NCBI GenBank assembly: GCA_030827475.1
Contig: JAUREJ010000010.1
Coordinates: 2,886-56,078 of the forward strand
Direction of reading: 5' to 3'
Length of the DNA stretch: 53,193 nt
Origin: Candidatus Poseidonia sp.
Lineage (GTDB): Archaea > Thermoplasmatota > Poseidoniia > Poseidoniales > Poseidoniaceae
The notes beneath the pieces were generated by a model. It was not told where the DNA came from. It made no database searches and saw only the letters and a list, made by a program, of their open reading frames with translations. The position numbers and the translations under genes were made by a program. Shown here piece after piece: positions 8,871 to 16,781 of this stretch. The first letter of the stretch is position 1. Each line of letters starts with the position of its first letter.

Positions 8871-8927
8871 GGATGACCCTAAAATCCGGGCTACAAAAGC
8901 ACTCCCACACGGTGGGCAGAGCCAACA

Positions 8928-10472
8928 TCAGAGTTCTTCGTCGTCGTTGTGAAGTTCCAACACCGCGTCATCGAGGTGAGCCTTGTTTTTGGCACCGTCG
9001 TTTCGAGCCTCGTACAGGCGTTGCAGGTAGGCGTCGTCAATGTCACCGGTGATGTATTCACCGTTGAAACAGCTTGCATCGAAGGCTTTGACGTCGGAGT
9101 TTTCTTGCCGAGTTGTTTCGATCAAATCCTCAAGGCTCTGGTAAAACAGACGGTCGCTACCGATGGTTGAGTTGATTTCTTCAACGGTACGGCCGTTTGC
9201 AATAAACTCGTTCACGGCGGGCATGTCGATCCCGTACACGTTCGGGTGACGAACCGGAGGGGCTGCTGAAGCGAAGTAGACCTTGTTTGCGCCCACATCC
9301 CGAGCCATCTCGATGATTTGGGCACTGGTGGTGCCCCGAACAATTGAATCATCAACGAGGAGAACATTCTTTCCACGAAACTCGTGTTCTATAGCGTTCA
9401 ACTTCCTGCGTACGGATTTCTCTCGAAGCGCTTGACCGGGCATGATGAACGTCCGACCAACGTAGCGATTCTTCACGAAGCCTTCCCGATAAGGAAGGTT
9501 CAGTGTCTTGGCCATTTGGAGAGCCGCAATGCGTCCTGAATCTGGAATAGGGATCACCACATCAATGTCGTGATCGGCCCATGATTCGAGCAGGCGTTCA
9601 GCTAAACGGCGACCCTGGTTGAGGCGAGACTGATACACGGACATGCCGTCGATCACCGAATCCGGACGAGCGAAGTAAACGTGCTCAAAGATGCAGGGCG
9701 TGTATGGTGCATCTGGAGCACATTGGCGGGAAAACAGATGACCGGATGAGCTGATGAAGATCGCCTCGCCGGGAGCGACGTCCCTGATCACCTCAAAGCC
9801 CAGCGCCGTGATGGCGACCGATTCACTTCCAACGATGTACTCGTCGCCACCTTCAGCGCTACGCTTTCCGAAGATGAGCGGGCGAATGCCGTTCGGGTCT
9901 CGAAAGGCGAGCAAGCCGTATCCCGAAACAACCGAAACGCAGGCGTATCCCCCTCGGACCCGATCGTTCACTGCGGAAACAGCACCAAAAATGGTGTCGA
10001 CGTTGAGGTGAGGCGTCCCCTCAATACGCAGGGCTCGTGACCGATGACCCAACTCAACGGCGAGGATATTGAGCAACAACTCCGAATCGCTTGACGTGTT
10101 GATGTGGCGCATGCACTCGTCGCGCAAGTAAACCTCGAGTTCTTCGGCGTTGGTTAGATTCCCGTTGTGCGCAAGAGCGATGCCGTACGGTGAATTGACG
10201 TAGAAGGGCTGGGCTTCCGCTCGAGAAGAGGAACCGGCTGTTGGGTACCTGACGTGGCCGATACCGACGTTGCCCTCCAAGCGAATCATGTGACGTTTGA
10301 AGAAAACATCTGCGACGAGGCCGTTGGATTTTCGAAGACGGAAATTCCCACCTTGGTCGGTGAGGATGCCCGCGGCATCTTGTCCTCGATGCTGCAAAAC
10401 CGTGAGGCCATCATACAGCAACTGGTTGACATGAACACCTTGACGACCGACGATGCCGAGAATCCCACACAT
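8928..10472 (-). CDS. purF: Amidophosphoribosyltransferase
   Basis: Catalyses the first committed step of purine synthesis, transferring glutamine amide nitrogen to PRPP to give phosphoribosylamine. The 514-residue protein begins MCGILGIVG, so the N-terminal Cys2 nucleophile of the Ntn glutaminase domain is exposed after Met removal without a propeptide. Further glutaminase landmarks are [18 protein letters not shown] and [13 protein letters not shown]; the PRT domain shows [17 protein letters not shown] and the PRPP loop [13 protein letters not shown]. The C-terminus is a long acidic tail ([12 protein letters not shown]). It lies downstream of the L37e gene with a 57-nt gap; from memory this ribosomal-protein/purF linkage recurs in archaea. 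Confidence 0.95.
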   Translation of the reverse strand: MCGILGIVGRQGVHVNQLLYDGLTVLQHRGQDAAGILTDQGGNFRLRKSNGLVADVFFKRHMIRLEGNVGIGHVRYPTAGSSSRAEAQPFYVNSPYGIALAHNGNLTNAEELEVYLRDECMRHINTSSDSELLLNILAVELGHRSRALRIEGTPHLNVDTIFGAVSAVNDRVRGGYACVSVVSGYGLLAFRDPNGIRPLIFGKRSAEGGDEYIVGSESVAITALGFEVIRDVAPGEAIFISSSGHLFSRQCAPDAPYTPCIFEHVYFARPDSVIDGMSVYQSRLNQGRRLAERLLESWADHDIDVVIPIPDSGRIAALQMAKTLNLPYREGFVKNRYVGRTFIMPGQALREKSVRRKLNAIEHEFRGKNVLLVDDSIVRGTTSAQIIEMARDVGANKVYFASAAPPVRHPNVYGIDMPAVNEFIANGRTVEEINSTIGSDRLFYQSLEDLIETTRQENSDVKAFDASCFNGEYITGDIDDAYLQRLYEARNDGAKNKAHLDDAVLELHNDDEEL

Positions 10473-10529
10473 TCGTTCGCCTCAACTCAACCAGCGCATG
10501 GACGCTTCTTATCGTTGCGATGGTGGCAT

Positions 10530-10709
10530 TCACGCCTTGGGTCGGTGTGTTTTCTTGGACCAATTGAACTTGCGAATGCGGGCCGTTTCGCCGTAGCCGC
10601 ACGAGGCACAGACCGACTTTTGCTTGTGGTAGGCGTTGCGACCGCAGCGGCGGCATCGGATGTGGGTGGTCTTTTGACGGCGACCCATGGACGGTGTACC
10701 TTTGGACAT
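10530..10709 (-). CDS. rpl37e: 50S ribosomal protein L37e (eL37)
   Basis: A 59-residue basic protein: [19 protein letters not shown] then [20 protein letters not shown] and a C-terminal [13 protein letters not shown]. The zinc-ribbon cysteines C19, C22, C34 and C37 are all present, as is the family's TPSMGRR/KTHxRCRRCG pattern. It binds the large subunit near 23S rRNA. The ATG at 10709 has GGTGA 5-9 nt upstream. It is the gene before purF in this minus-strand run. A protein read in another frame of the same DNA (10487-10717) is a shadow. Confidence 0.96.
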   Translation of the reverse strand: MSKGTPSMGRRQKTTHIRCRRCGRNAYHKQKSVCASCGYGETARIRKFNWSKKTHRPKA

Positions 10710-10782
10710 ACGCTCACCTGAACGCTTCGGCCACCGACCTCCCCCTTATGAAATCAGCGGCATGCATGGAGAGGAGTGAAAA

Positions 10783-11244
10783 TCACTCTTCCTCGAAAAC
10801 GATCGTCCGAACAGGGGTGTTGAGAAGGGAAGCCAGCAAGGTGCCACCAACCACGACCGTCGCCACGACAAGCGCGGCAGAAGTTGTGGCAAAACGTACG
10901 ATATTGGAGAGGAATTGTGCCCGAACCGAGGCGTTTTCTTCCATCAAAAGATCTCCCTGTGAGAGGAAAAACATCGTGAGGCCAACCCCCGCCATAACGA
11001 GGAAAACCATCCCTGCAAGCGGAGCTGTTGGCCGCCTACGGGCATCTCCGTAAGCAAAAAGCGTGACGAGGAGCATGAAGGACACCAAGGTAAACGAGGT
11101 GAGCATGGCGTTCACAAATCGAACAACGCCGGTCTCGACCGAAGCGGACGTTGACCACCAAACGCTCAGCACGAGAATCAGCGTTGGTACCGTGAACCAA
11201 AGAGCCGTACGAACGAAACTGGCGCTTTGATTTGATGCATTCAT
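10783..11244 (-). CDS. Small multi-pass membrane protein of unknown function
   Basis: 153 residues with about four hydrophobic helices: FVRTALWFTVPTLILVLSVWW (first), FTLVSFMLLVTLFAYGDARRR (about 50-70, with a basic cytoplasmic edge), LAGMVFLVMAGVGLTMFFL (about 75-94) and ALVVATVVVGGTLLASLL (about 123-140), ending in an acidic tail EEE. I recognise no family. Its start codon overlaps the stop of the upstream membrane protein by four bases (ATGA), so the two are translationally coupled and probably act together in the membrane. Confidence 0.7.
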   Translation of the reverse strand: MNASNQSASFVRTALWFTVPTLILVLSVWWSTSASVETGVVRFVNAMLTSFTLVSFMLLVTLFAYGDARRRPTAPLAGMVFLVMAGVGLTMFFLSQGDLLMEENASVRAQFLSNIVRFATTSAALVVATVVVGGTLLASLLNTPVRTIVFEEE

Positions 11245-12032
11245 TCCTCCTCACCTCCCGAGATATTGCCGGCGATGATGCGTTCTGCCTGCTGAAGCTG
11301 TTCTTCGGTGGGAGCAGGCAAATGGACGGGGACATGGGTTGATTCGTAGAAATACAGGACCACAGCGAAGAAAAGAACGGCCATCGCCGCTCCAACGAGG
11401 ACACCAAACAAATCCGCTGCTGCGAGCAACAATTCCGCTGCAAAGCGCTCTTTGGCCAAACTTGGCCCGTCCATCGTCAACCCCATCACCATCAAGGCCA
11501 TCAAAAACGCGGCAACCACGAGCATCAAACGTTGCTCGCGGACACGGCGGTCGCCCACTTGACCGACCAAAGCATACATGCCACAAGAAAGAGCGAATCC
11601 AAAGAGAAGCATGCTGGGCCAGAAAATCAACCAGGAGCGGTTGACTTCGTCCGGGTACGTTGGCGTGAGCGTCCACCAGTGCATGGCTTCAAACCAAACG
11701 ACGCCAGCAACGACCATGGCTACACCGAGTCGGCGGTCTGTTGCAGACAGACGGCCCACCGGGACGTGGCCCGAGAAGCCGATCTGATAGAAACCCACGC
11801 CAAGCAACACCGAAGGACCCAAAATGCTCCCGAGAAGGTGCCCGAAAGCGCTTGATGGAGAGGCACTTGCTGTCCAAGGCGTGATGAGCAGGGAAAGGAA
11901 GCCAACGGTCAGGAAGGCCGCTCCGATTTTGCGCTGAAGCGCGCCCTTCGACAAGAAAGCCAGCAGGGAACCTGTCAAAAACAGCAATCCTGCACACCAG
12001 AAGAAAACGAAGGCTTGCGTCGCTTCTTCCAT
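11241..12032 (-). CDS. Multi-pass membrane protein of unknown function
   Basis: 263 residues from the ATG at 12032 (MEEATQAFVFFWC). I count about seven hydrophobic segments, including AFVFFWCAGLLFLTGSLLAFL, FLTVGFLSLLITPW, LLGSILGPSVLLGVGFYQIG, VAMVVAGVVWFEAM, WPSMLLFGFALSCGMYALVG, LMLVVAAFLMALMVMGL and LFGVLVGAAMAVLFFAVVLYFY, then a soluble C-terminus ending GGEEE. No family is recognised. The start is fixed by a TATA-like CTATAAATCC at 12051-12060, 24 nt upstream, which implies a leaderless message; the longer frame to 12101 would begin upstream of the promoter. Overlaps the next gene by 4 nt. Confidence 0.72.
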   Translation of the reverse strand: MEEATQAFVFFWCAGLLFLTGSLLAFLSKGALQRKIGAAFLTVGFLSLLITPWTASASPSSAFGHLLGSILGPSVLLGVGFYQIGFSGHVPVGRLSATDRRLGVAMVVAGVVWFEAMHWWTLTPTYPDEVNRSWLIFWPSMLLFGFALSCGMYALVGQVGDRRVREQRLMLVVAAFLMALMVMGLTMDGPSLAKERFAAELLLAAADLFGVLVGAAMAVLFFAVVLYFYESTHVPVHLPAPTEEQLQQAERIIAGNISGGEEE

Positions 12033-12050
12033 GGTGTCTGGAAGTTGGAG

Positions 12051-12060
12051 GGATTTATAG
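12051..12060 (-). promoter_or_regulatory. TATA-like box for the membrane-protein/L37e/purF run
   Basis: Minus strand reads CTATAAATCC, centred about 24 nt before the ATG at 12032. That spacing puts transcription initiation at or within a few bases of the start codon, so the message is probably leaderless. Confidence 0.65.
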
Positions 12061-12117
12061 AGAATCCCGTTCAAGCCCCCGACGTGGTTCGAAGAGGGCA
12101 AATCGCATGGCGGAGGG

Positions 12118-12126
12118 CATAAATAC
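12118..12126 (+). promoter_or_regulatory. TATA-like box for the L44e-S27e-aIF2alpha-Nop10 operon
   Basis: CATAAATAC centred about 39 nt before the L44e ATG at 12161. The predicted transcription start (~12148) leaves a short leader that contains AGGTG (12151-12155), so this message would carry a ribosome binding site. It lies back-to-back with the box at 12051-12060. Confidence 0.6.
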
Positions 12127-12160
12127 CCGACCTCTGTGGGCTGAACGCTTAGGTGTTCTT

Positions 12161-12445
12161 ATGGTGAAGCGACCTCGTCAAGTGAAGCGATACAGCCCCT
12201 CGGCTGGCAAGCACACCCTCCACACCGTGGAGCGCGTGAAGAAAAAGCGTGCTTCTGAACTGCGTTGGGGACAGCGACGGTTCCGTCGTGTGATGGCCGG
12301 TTACCGCGGTTTCCCTCGTCCAAAACCCGACGGTCGCGAAAAGCCAACCAAGCGCGTCAACATTCTCTACCGATGCACGGAAACGGGCAAGGCTCACTAC
12401 GCTCCTTGCAAGCGTGCGAAGAAGTTCGAACTGATCGACCGTTGA
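12161..12445 (+). CDS. rpl44e: 50S ribosomal protein L44e (eL42) with degraded zinc site
   Basis: 94 residues: MVKRPRQVKRYSPSAGKH, then RASELRWGQRRFRR and GYRGFPRPKPDGREKPTKRV, the most conserved part of eL42, which reaches toward the ribosomal E site. Archaeal homologues normally carry a zinc ribbon of the form CPYC...CxxC. Here C12 and C15 are Ser and Ala (SPSA), and of the second pair only C72 remains (CTET, with Thr at 75), so the site is effectively lost. It is the first gene of an operon with S27e, aIF2alpha and Nop10. The ATG at 12161 has AGGTG just upstream. Confidence 0.95.
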   Translation: MVKRPRQVKRYSPSAGKHTLHTVERVKKKRASELRWGQRRFRRVMAGYRGFPRPKPDGREKPTKRVNILYRCTETGKAHYAPCKRAKKFELIDR

Positions 12446-12455
12446 GGTGAAATGA

Positions 12456-12626
12456 ATGACCAATCAATTCTTGAAAGTGAGTTGCCGCGACTGCGGGAAC
12501 GAATCCACCATCTTCTCCAGAGCAACCACCTCCATTGCCTGCGATGTCTGCAGCGCCACGTTGACCAAACCATCCGGTGGCAAGGCGCAACTCGTCGGCT
12601 GCACCGTTGTAGAAACGCTGGAATGA
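12456..12626 (+). CDS. rps27e: 30S ribosomal protein S27e (eS27)
   Basis: 56 residues: MTNQFLKVSCRDCGNE, TTSIACDVCSATLTKPSGGKAQL, GCTVVETLE. The four zinc ligands C10, C13, C29 and C32 are intact, in contrast to the adjacent L44e. The family binds the small subunit. The ATG at 12456 is preceded by GAGGTGA that overlaps the end of L44e (stop at 12445), and an overlapping out-of-frame ATG at 12452 is rejected because its product is not recognisable. S27e next to L44e and aIF2alpha is a recurrent archaeal arrangement. Confidence 0.96.
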   Translation: MTNQFLKVSCRDCGNESTIFSRATTSIACDVCSATLTKPSGGKAQLVGCTVVETLE

Positions 12627-12641
12627 GGAGGCTGAGCCTCC

Positions 12642-13430
12642 GTGTCCAACGAAACCACTTCAACCCCCGAAGAAGGGGAACTTGTCGTTGCGAGCATCAC
12701 CACCGTCAAGCAAAACGGGGCTTATGTTACCCTAGACGAATACCCCGGCATTGAGGGCTTCATCTTCATTGGTGAAATCGCCTCTGGTTGGGTCAAAAAC
12801 ATCCGAGGCTTCGTTCGCGAAGGACAGCGTGTCATTTGCAAAGTGATGAAAACGCGCCGCGACGGGACTTCGCTTGAGCTCTCGCTCAAATCGGTCTCCG
12901 AAGAGCGAAGACGAGACCGCCTCCAAGAATGGAAAAACGAACAACGAGCTCATCAGTTGTTAAAGGTGCTTGGGGAGAAAGTCGAGTGGGACGAAAACGC
13001 TGTGAGCGAACGTGCAAGCGAACTATCCGAAGCCTTCGGAACCCTCTATACTGCCTTTGAAGAGGCTGCGCTTCAGGAAGGTGCTTTACAAAACGCTGGC
13101 TTCGAAGGCGAATGGTTGGCTTCCTTTGTGGAGTTGGCCGTCGAAAACATCATTCCTCCGTTCGTTGAAGTCCGAGGAACGCTCAAGTTGAGCATTAACG
13201 ACGTCCACGGCGTCAAGGTGATTCAAGAGGCGCTTGAAGCCGCCGAAGCACTCTCAAACGAAGAAGAAGAAATCGATGTGAAGTGCTTCTACGATGGCGC
13301 ACCGAACTACCGCTTGGAACTGAAGGCTCCCGATTTCAAGGTCGCCGAATCCATGTGGGAACAAGCAACTGCAGCCGTTCTGAAACACATGAAAGCGGCG
13401 GGCGGCGAGGCCGTCGCCACGAGGGAGTGA
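12642..13430 (+). CDS. eif2a: Translation initiation factor aIF2, alpha subunit
   Basis: 262 residues, GTG start at 12642 with GAGGAGG about 10 nt upstream. An N-terminal S1/OB domain (about 12-85) contains GELVVASITTVKQNGAYVTLDEYPGIEGF, IGEIASGWVKNIRGFVREGQ and KTRRDGTSLELSLKSV; a helical middle domain (about 90-170) and a C-terminal alpha/beta domain (about 175-255) follow. The alpha subunit helps the aIF2 trimer hold initiator Met-tRNA on the small subunit. Start and stop are close to S27e (15 nt) and Nop10 (4 nt), consistent with one operon for translation and rRNA modification. Confidence 0.95.
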   Translation: MSNETTSTPEEGELVVASITTVKQNGAYVTLDEYPGIEGFIFIGEIASGWVKNIRGFVREGQRVICKVMKTRRDGTSLELSLKSVSEERRRDRLQEWKNEQRAHQLLKVLGEKVEWDENAVSERASELSEAFGTLYTAFEEAALQEGALQNAGFEGEWLASFVELAVENIIPPFVEVRGTLKLSINDVHGVKVIQEALEAAEALSNEEEEIDVKCFYDGAPNYRLELKAPDFKVAESMWEQATAAVLKHMKAAGGEAVATRE

Positions 13431-13434
13431 GATC

Positions 13435-13674
13435 GTGGCTCGCCAACGCATGCAACAATGCCTTACGTGTAAGGCGTTCTCTCTCAAGACCGTGTGTCCT
13501 CAATGCGGCGAAACCGCCCAAGCTGCCGCACCCCTCAAGTGGTCACCTGAGGACCATCGTGCTGCACTTCGACGAAAGATGAACGAGGTGGAATCCGACG
13601 CATGGCCTTCGTCCATTCCCACCCTCCCAAGTCTTGCAGAAATGGAAAGCGAGCACAGGGAAGAAGAGGAGTGA
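13435..13674 (+). CDS. nop10: H/ACA RNP component Nop10
   Basis: 79 residues, GTG start 4 nt after aIF2alpha. Zinc-ribbon cysteines C9, C12, C21 and C24 (CLTC, CPQC) and the family core SLKTVCPQCG, LKWSPEDH, ALRRKM are present. Nop10 joins Cbf5, Gar1 and L7Ae in guide-directed pseudouridylation of rRNA. Archaeal Nop10 is usually about 60 residues; the extra ~20 C-terminal residues here are acidic (MESEHREEEE). Position after aIF2alpha is the usual archaeal order. Confidence 0.93.
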   Translation: MARQRMQQCLTCKAFSLKTVCPQCGETAQAAAPLKWSPEDHRAALRRKMNEVESDAWPSSIPTLPSLAEMESEHREEEE

Positions 13675-13729
13675 CCGCTCACGCACCTCCCCATCAAAAC
13701 ATGTTCCAGAGCAACGCTTTGATGTCAAA

Positions 13730-13738
13730 CATTATAAC
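13730..13738 (+). promoter_or_regulatory. TATA-like box before the PAC2-family gene
   Basis: CATTATAAC centred about 29 nt before the ATG at 13763, giving a leaderless or very short-leader transcript. The 88-nt space after Nop10 thus holds a separate promoter, so this gene can be expressed independently of the ribosomal-protein operon. Confidence 0.6.
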
Positions 13739-13762
13739 GCGATTTGCAGGGTTTAGGTCTTC

Positions 13763-14518
13763 ATGACCCTTCATGTTGAATGGCGTAACGGCCATGATTC
13801 TCTGCCGCCCGGAGCACTCGTGTTTGCTGCATTCCCTGGCATTGGCAATCTCGGTAAGGTCGCCGTTGAATCGATGAGGGAACTGAACAAAACCGTTGAG
13901 TTGGCCCGCTTGCACATCGATGCCCTCCCCCCTCAAGCAAATCTCGATGAAGACGGTCTTCTCACACCCCCCCACATCTCGCTCAGCGAAATCCAAACGC
14001 CCGGAGGCAGGCGTTTCCTCACCCTCACCGGTGCTGTTCAACCGGTTGACATGTCTCTCCATGGCGCCATCGCACGCCAAATCATGACCTTTCTCAAAAG
14101 TCAAGACGTCGAGTCTCTGGTGGTTTTAGCGGGTTACAAAACGGCGGCTGACCGGAAAGAGACCTTTGCGGTAGCCAGTTCGTCTGCCTACAGGGTGGAC
14201 CTCGAAAGCTCAGGCGTTGATGTGCGCAGGGACGAGCCAAAAACCGGCGCGCTCGGACTCGCTGCGATGCTCGCTTCAACCGGCCCGCTGTACGACATGA
14301 ACTCCGCCTGCGTGATCGGCACAACCATCGGCTCCAGTCAAGACATCATGGCCTCTCAGCGAATCATCGAACATCTCGACCGTTGGTTTGACCTCGGTCT
14401 CAAACTTCCTGAGCACGGAGGAGCATGGCTGCGTGAACGTCTAGAAAAAATGGCGCCCGAATCGACGGAAGACCTCGTGAAGGAACTCACTTCGAGCCAC
14501 GATGCCTCTTACATGTAG
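13763..14518 (+). CDS. PAC2 family protein (proteasome assembly chaperone-like)
   Basis: 251 residues of the PAC2/DUF75 family: LVFAAFPGIGNLGKVAVESM (about 20-39), HISLSEIQTPGGRRFLTLTGAVQP, a VESLVVLAGYKT strand and glycine-rich turns (CVIGTTIGSSQD). Eukaryotic PAC2 helps assemble the proteasome alpha ring; archaeal homologues are common next to Nop10/aIF2alpha, as here, and their exact role is not settled. No membrane helix or signal peptide. The ATG at 13763 is supported by the TATA-like box. Confidence 0.9.
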   Translation: MTLHVEWRNGHDSLPPGALVFAAFPGIGNLGKVAVESMRELNKTVELARLHIDALPPQANLDEDGLLTPPHISLSEIQTPGGRRFLTLTGAVQPVDMSLHGAIARQIMTFLKSQDVESLVVLAGYKTAADRKETFAVASSSAYRVDLESSGVDVRRDEPKTGALGLAAMLASTGPLYDMNSACVIGTTIGSSQDIMASQRIIEHLDRWFDLGLKLPEHGGAWLRERLEKMAPESTEDLVKELTSSHDASYM

Positions 14519-14552
14519 ACCGCATGGACCAGCAAAAAGGAAGGATGGAGAG

Positions 14553-14635
14553 CGCCGAGAGAGGGATTTGAACCCCCGCGTCCAAGGGACAGTGGATTTC
14601 GAATCCACCGCAATACCGGGCTATGCGACCTCGGC
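14553..14635 (-). tRNA. tRNA-Ser (anticodon CGA)
   Basis: A minus-strand cloverleaf of 83 nt: acceptor GCCGAGG pairing with TCTCGGC (closing G-T), a short D stem, anticodon stem GTGGA/TCCAC with loop TTCGAAA (anticodon CGA at 14599-14601, reading UCG), a long variable arm (GTCCCTTGGAC hairpin) and T arm GGGGG-TTCAAAT-CCCTC. The long variable arm and discriminator G73 are serine identity features. No CCA is encoded and no intron is seen. Confidence 0.95.
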
Positions 14636-14690
14636 TCTGTCATGGGGCTTTTGCGCGACGGTCATAAGCATGATGATTCACGGTTGTGCC

Positions 14691-14891
14691 ATGGATGTCC
14701 GCTTTCACGGTCGGGAAGGGGAAAAGGTGGTGTCGGTTGAACCCGGAACCAGTGTTCGAGAGGCGCTCCAATTGACGGACTGGCTCCCATCCATGGTTAT
14801 CGTGAGCTACGAAGGGACGGTGCTGCCGCATTCGACACCGCTAACATCCTCCGTGAGTTTACTTGTCACAACAATCTCTTCAGGCGGTTGA
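14691..14891 (+). CDS. Ubiquitin-like small protein of the ThiS/MoaD/SAMP type
   Basis: 66 residues: MDVRFHGREGEKVVSVEPGTS, VREALQLTDWLPSMVIVSYEG, ending SLLVTTISSGG. The length, beta-grasp spacing and diglycine C-terminus match ThiS, MoaD and archaeal SAMPs, which are adenylated by an E1-like enzyme to carry sulfur for thiamine, molybdopterin or tRNA thiolation, or to be conjugated to proteins. No E1 homologue is in the window; moaA at 28585 makes a MoaD role possible but the genes are far apart. The start at 14691 is preferred over 14673; longer readings run through the tRNA. Its last 12 nt overlap the convergent nuclease-like gene. Confidence 0.75.
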   Translation: MDVRFHGREGEKVVSVEPGTSVREALQLTDWLPSMVIVSYEGTVLPHSTPLTSSVSLLVTTISSGG

Positions 14892-16733
14892 ACGGTTCGT
14901 ACGCGAAACGATTTGCAAGGTTGATTGCCGGGTGTAGTCGCCACGTACCTCGGTTGCCCATGCATCCAAACCGAGGTTCGCAAGAGCAACGGTATCCCCA
15001 ACACTCACCAGGTCGTATTGAGGGTTCCAATCATCCGCCCAACCCTCAACTTTCGTTGCTCCCGAAGCATCCATCACCATCATGCCCTTACGCGACCAGC
15101 GTTTGCCGGTTTTCCCAACACCGCTTTTTTCGTACGTGTAGACCACCATACCGGCGATGTTGTGTTTGGCTTGTTTGTCAAAGAGGCTGCTCGAGGCTTC
15201 GCTCGGGTCGGTGTCTCGCTCAACCTTCGCCAGCGGATCGATTTTGAGCACAATTTCACCTTTCCAATTGACTGAAAATACGGCGTCTCTGACCAATATA
15301 GGCGCCCCCCGTTCCAATTCCAACGCCACCGTTGGTTGACCATCGCTGTCCTCCTTTGCGATAATTTGAATCTGTGCATCGTAGGTTTCCTGTTTGATGT
15401 GGACGATTTGTGGGCGTGTGCCAATTTGAGAGCCTACCGTGAACACTTCTCCACGCACCGTGACCCGCGGATCCAAGGAACCGATGGGTTCGAACAGCGT
15501 CACAGTGCTGGTCCCCGGAAGCTGATACGAAGAGGGAACTGAGGGTTGTTCAGGACCTTCACCCCCCGGACAAACCTCTCGCCAATCGCAACGAACGCAT
15601 CGGCGCTCATCGGGAGCATCGGCTGGCACGCCACCTGCTGAAAATCCACGGACAGGCCTCGGTTCCGGAGGGCACTCCTCGATGCTGGGTGCTCGTTCTC
15701 GCAACCGCTTCCAGAGCTGTTCGAGATCGGCTTCGATCGCTTCCAACTCTTTGATTGACGGGACAGGAATGGATTTGATACTCGGATGTTTCAAGTACCA
15801 AATTTCCAAACCCGAAACCGATTCCTTTCGCTCGTGCGTGACGTACCAAAGCATGGCATAATCTCGCATTTGCTCAACATAATCCCCTGACCGATCGTTT
15901 GCACCCAGGCTGGCCTTGATGTCAACGATTCGGGGCGAACCCGTCCAACGGTAAACCAGGTCGTATTCGCCCTGAAACCAATGATTCGGATGAACGGCGT
16001 TCATCGTGAAACCGGGAGCATCGGGGTCAACAAACCATGGCCGAGCCACCTCCCACGCTTCTGACCAGGTGAACGCACCGTCGATGGCCAAAGGATGACC
16101 TCCTGAGAACGATGGAAAGGGGAAACCGTCCGGTGCAGGGTGGGGTGGTCGTTGCCCTTCCCGCCATGGTTGGAGGGCGATTCCACCCCCGTTTTGGAAA
16201 CACCGCTCAACCTCATCGAGGTGGAAATTGACGCCGTTAAGAACCATCATGAGGCATTCCTGTTCGTCAACTTCGCTCCAATCCCCTGCACGGCGTTCGT
16301 CCTTCTGCCAGGCCTCTTTCATGCGCTCAAGAGCGGGTGGGAGATGGACCCGACATCGAGCATGGGCCCATTCCCTCAAGGCTTCCTTGCTTGATGGGCG
16401 TTCGTTCGGGAAGAGCGGCATCAGGTTGCGAGCGGGCCATGCTGGGTGAGTTTCAACCTCGGGTTGCCCGTCTTCCAAGTAGGGACTTGGCCCCAATGCG
16501 TTGGATGGTGCTGTTTTAGAAACCAAACTTGGCGAATCACGAAACACCCGGCACAACGCTTCTTCAACAGCGCGTCCGATGAAGAGCACCGGAATTTGAG
16601 GCATTTTGAATCGGTACACCTTTTCGTAAAACCACATCCTTGGACATGCAAGGTACGTGTTGGCTTGGCTGGCAGAGAGGCGGTTGTACTGGCCGACCAC
16701 ATCGCGTTCTTTGACTGCACGGTGGACGGGCAT
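14880..16733 (-). CDS. PD-(D/E)XK nuclease-like protein with Fe-S cysteines and C-terminal OB-type region
   Basis: 617 residues. RLSASQANTYLACPRMWFY (C30) is the opening helix of Cas4/RecB/AddB-type nucleases; the core has GEYDLVYRW (E256, D258) and RIVDIKAS (D271, K273), the acidic pair and D-x-K of the PD-(D/E)XK site, and the C-terminal cysteines C379, C382 and C388 (RCVRCDWREVC) complete a four-cysteine Fe-S set with C30. A Q-x-x-x-Y-type helix (EQMRDYAMLWY) follows. The last ~200 residues are beta-rich (RVTVRGEVFTVG, GDTVALANLGLDAW) and look like OB folds. No helicase motif is present. It lies 48 nt after a paralogue (16782-18491). A DNA repair or end-processing role is inferred. Confidence 0.8.
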   Translation of the reverse strand: MPVHRAVKERDVVGQYNRLSASQANTYLACPRMWFYEKVYRFKMPQIPVLFIGRAVEEALCRVFRDSPSLVSKTAPSNALGPSPYLEDGQPEVETHPAWPARNLMPLFPNERPSSKEALREWAHARCRVHLPPALERMKEAWQKDERRAGDWSEVDEQECLMMVLNGVNFHLDEVERCFQNGGGIALQPWREGQRPPHPAPDGFPFPSFSGGHPLAIDGAFTWSEAWEVARPWFVDPDAPGFTMNAVHPNHWFQGEYDLVYRWTGSPRIVDIKASLGANDRSGDYVEQMRDYAMLWYVTHERKESVSGLEIWYLKHPSIKSIPVPSIKELEAIEADLEQLWKRLRERAPSIEECPPEPRPVRGFSAGGVPADAPDERRCVRCDWREVCPGGEGPEQPSVPSSYQLPGTSTVTLFEPIGSLDPRVTVRGEVFTVGSQIGTRPQIVHIKQETYDAQIQIIAKEDSDGQPTVALELERGAPILVRDAVFSVNWKGEIVLKIDPLAKVERDTDPSEASSSLFDKQAKHNIAGMVVYTYEKSGVGKTGKRWSRKGMMVMDASGATKVEGWADDWNPQYDLVSVGDTVALANLGLDAWATEVRGDYTRQSTLQIVSRTNRSTA

Positions 16734-16781
16734 GGGGAGCGTACCCCATCCACCCCTTTTGAAGCCTCAGTGAGGCTCGTT

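Noticed and set aside
10487-10717. Longer frame in the L37e region
   Set aside because: L37e itself (10530-10709) is in a different frame and has the zinc-ribbon and family motifs.
12452-12754. A 100-codon frame starting four bases before S27e
   Set aside because: Its product is Arg/Pro-rich noise; the S27e frame in the same place keeps four zinc cysteines and the ribosomal family pattern.
14502-14690. N-terminal extension of the ubiquitin-like protein back through the tRNA
   Set aside because: The extension reads antisense through tRNA-Ser, so the true start must be at 14673 or 14691.
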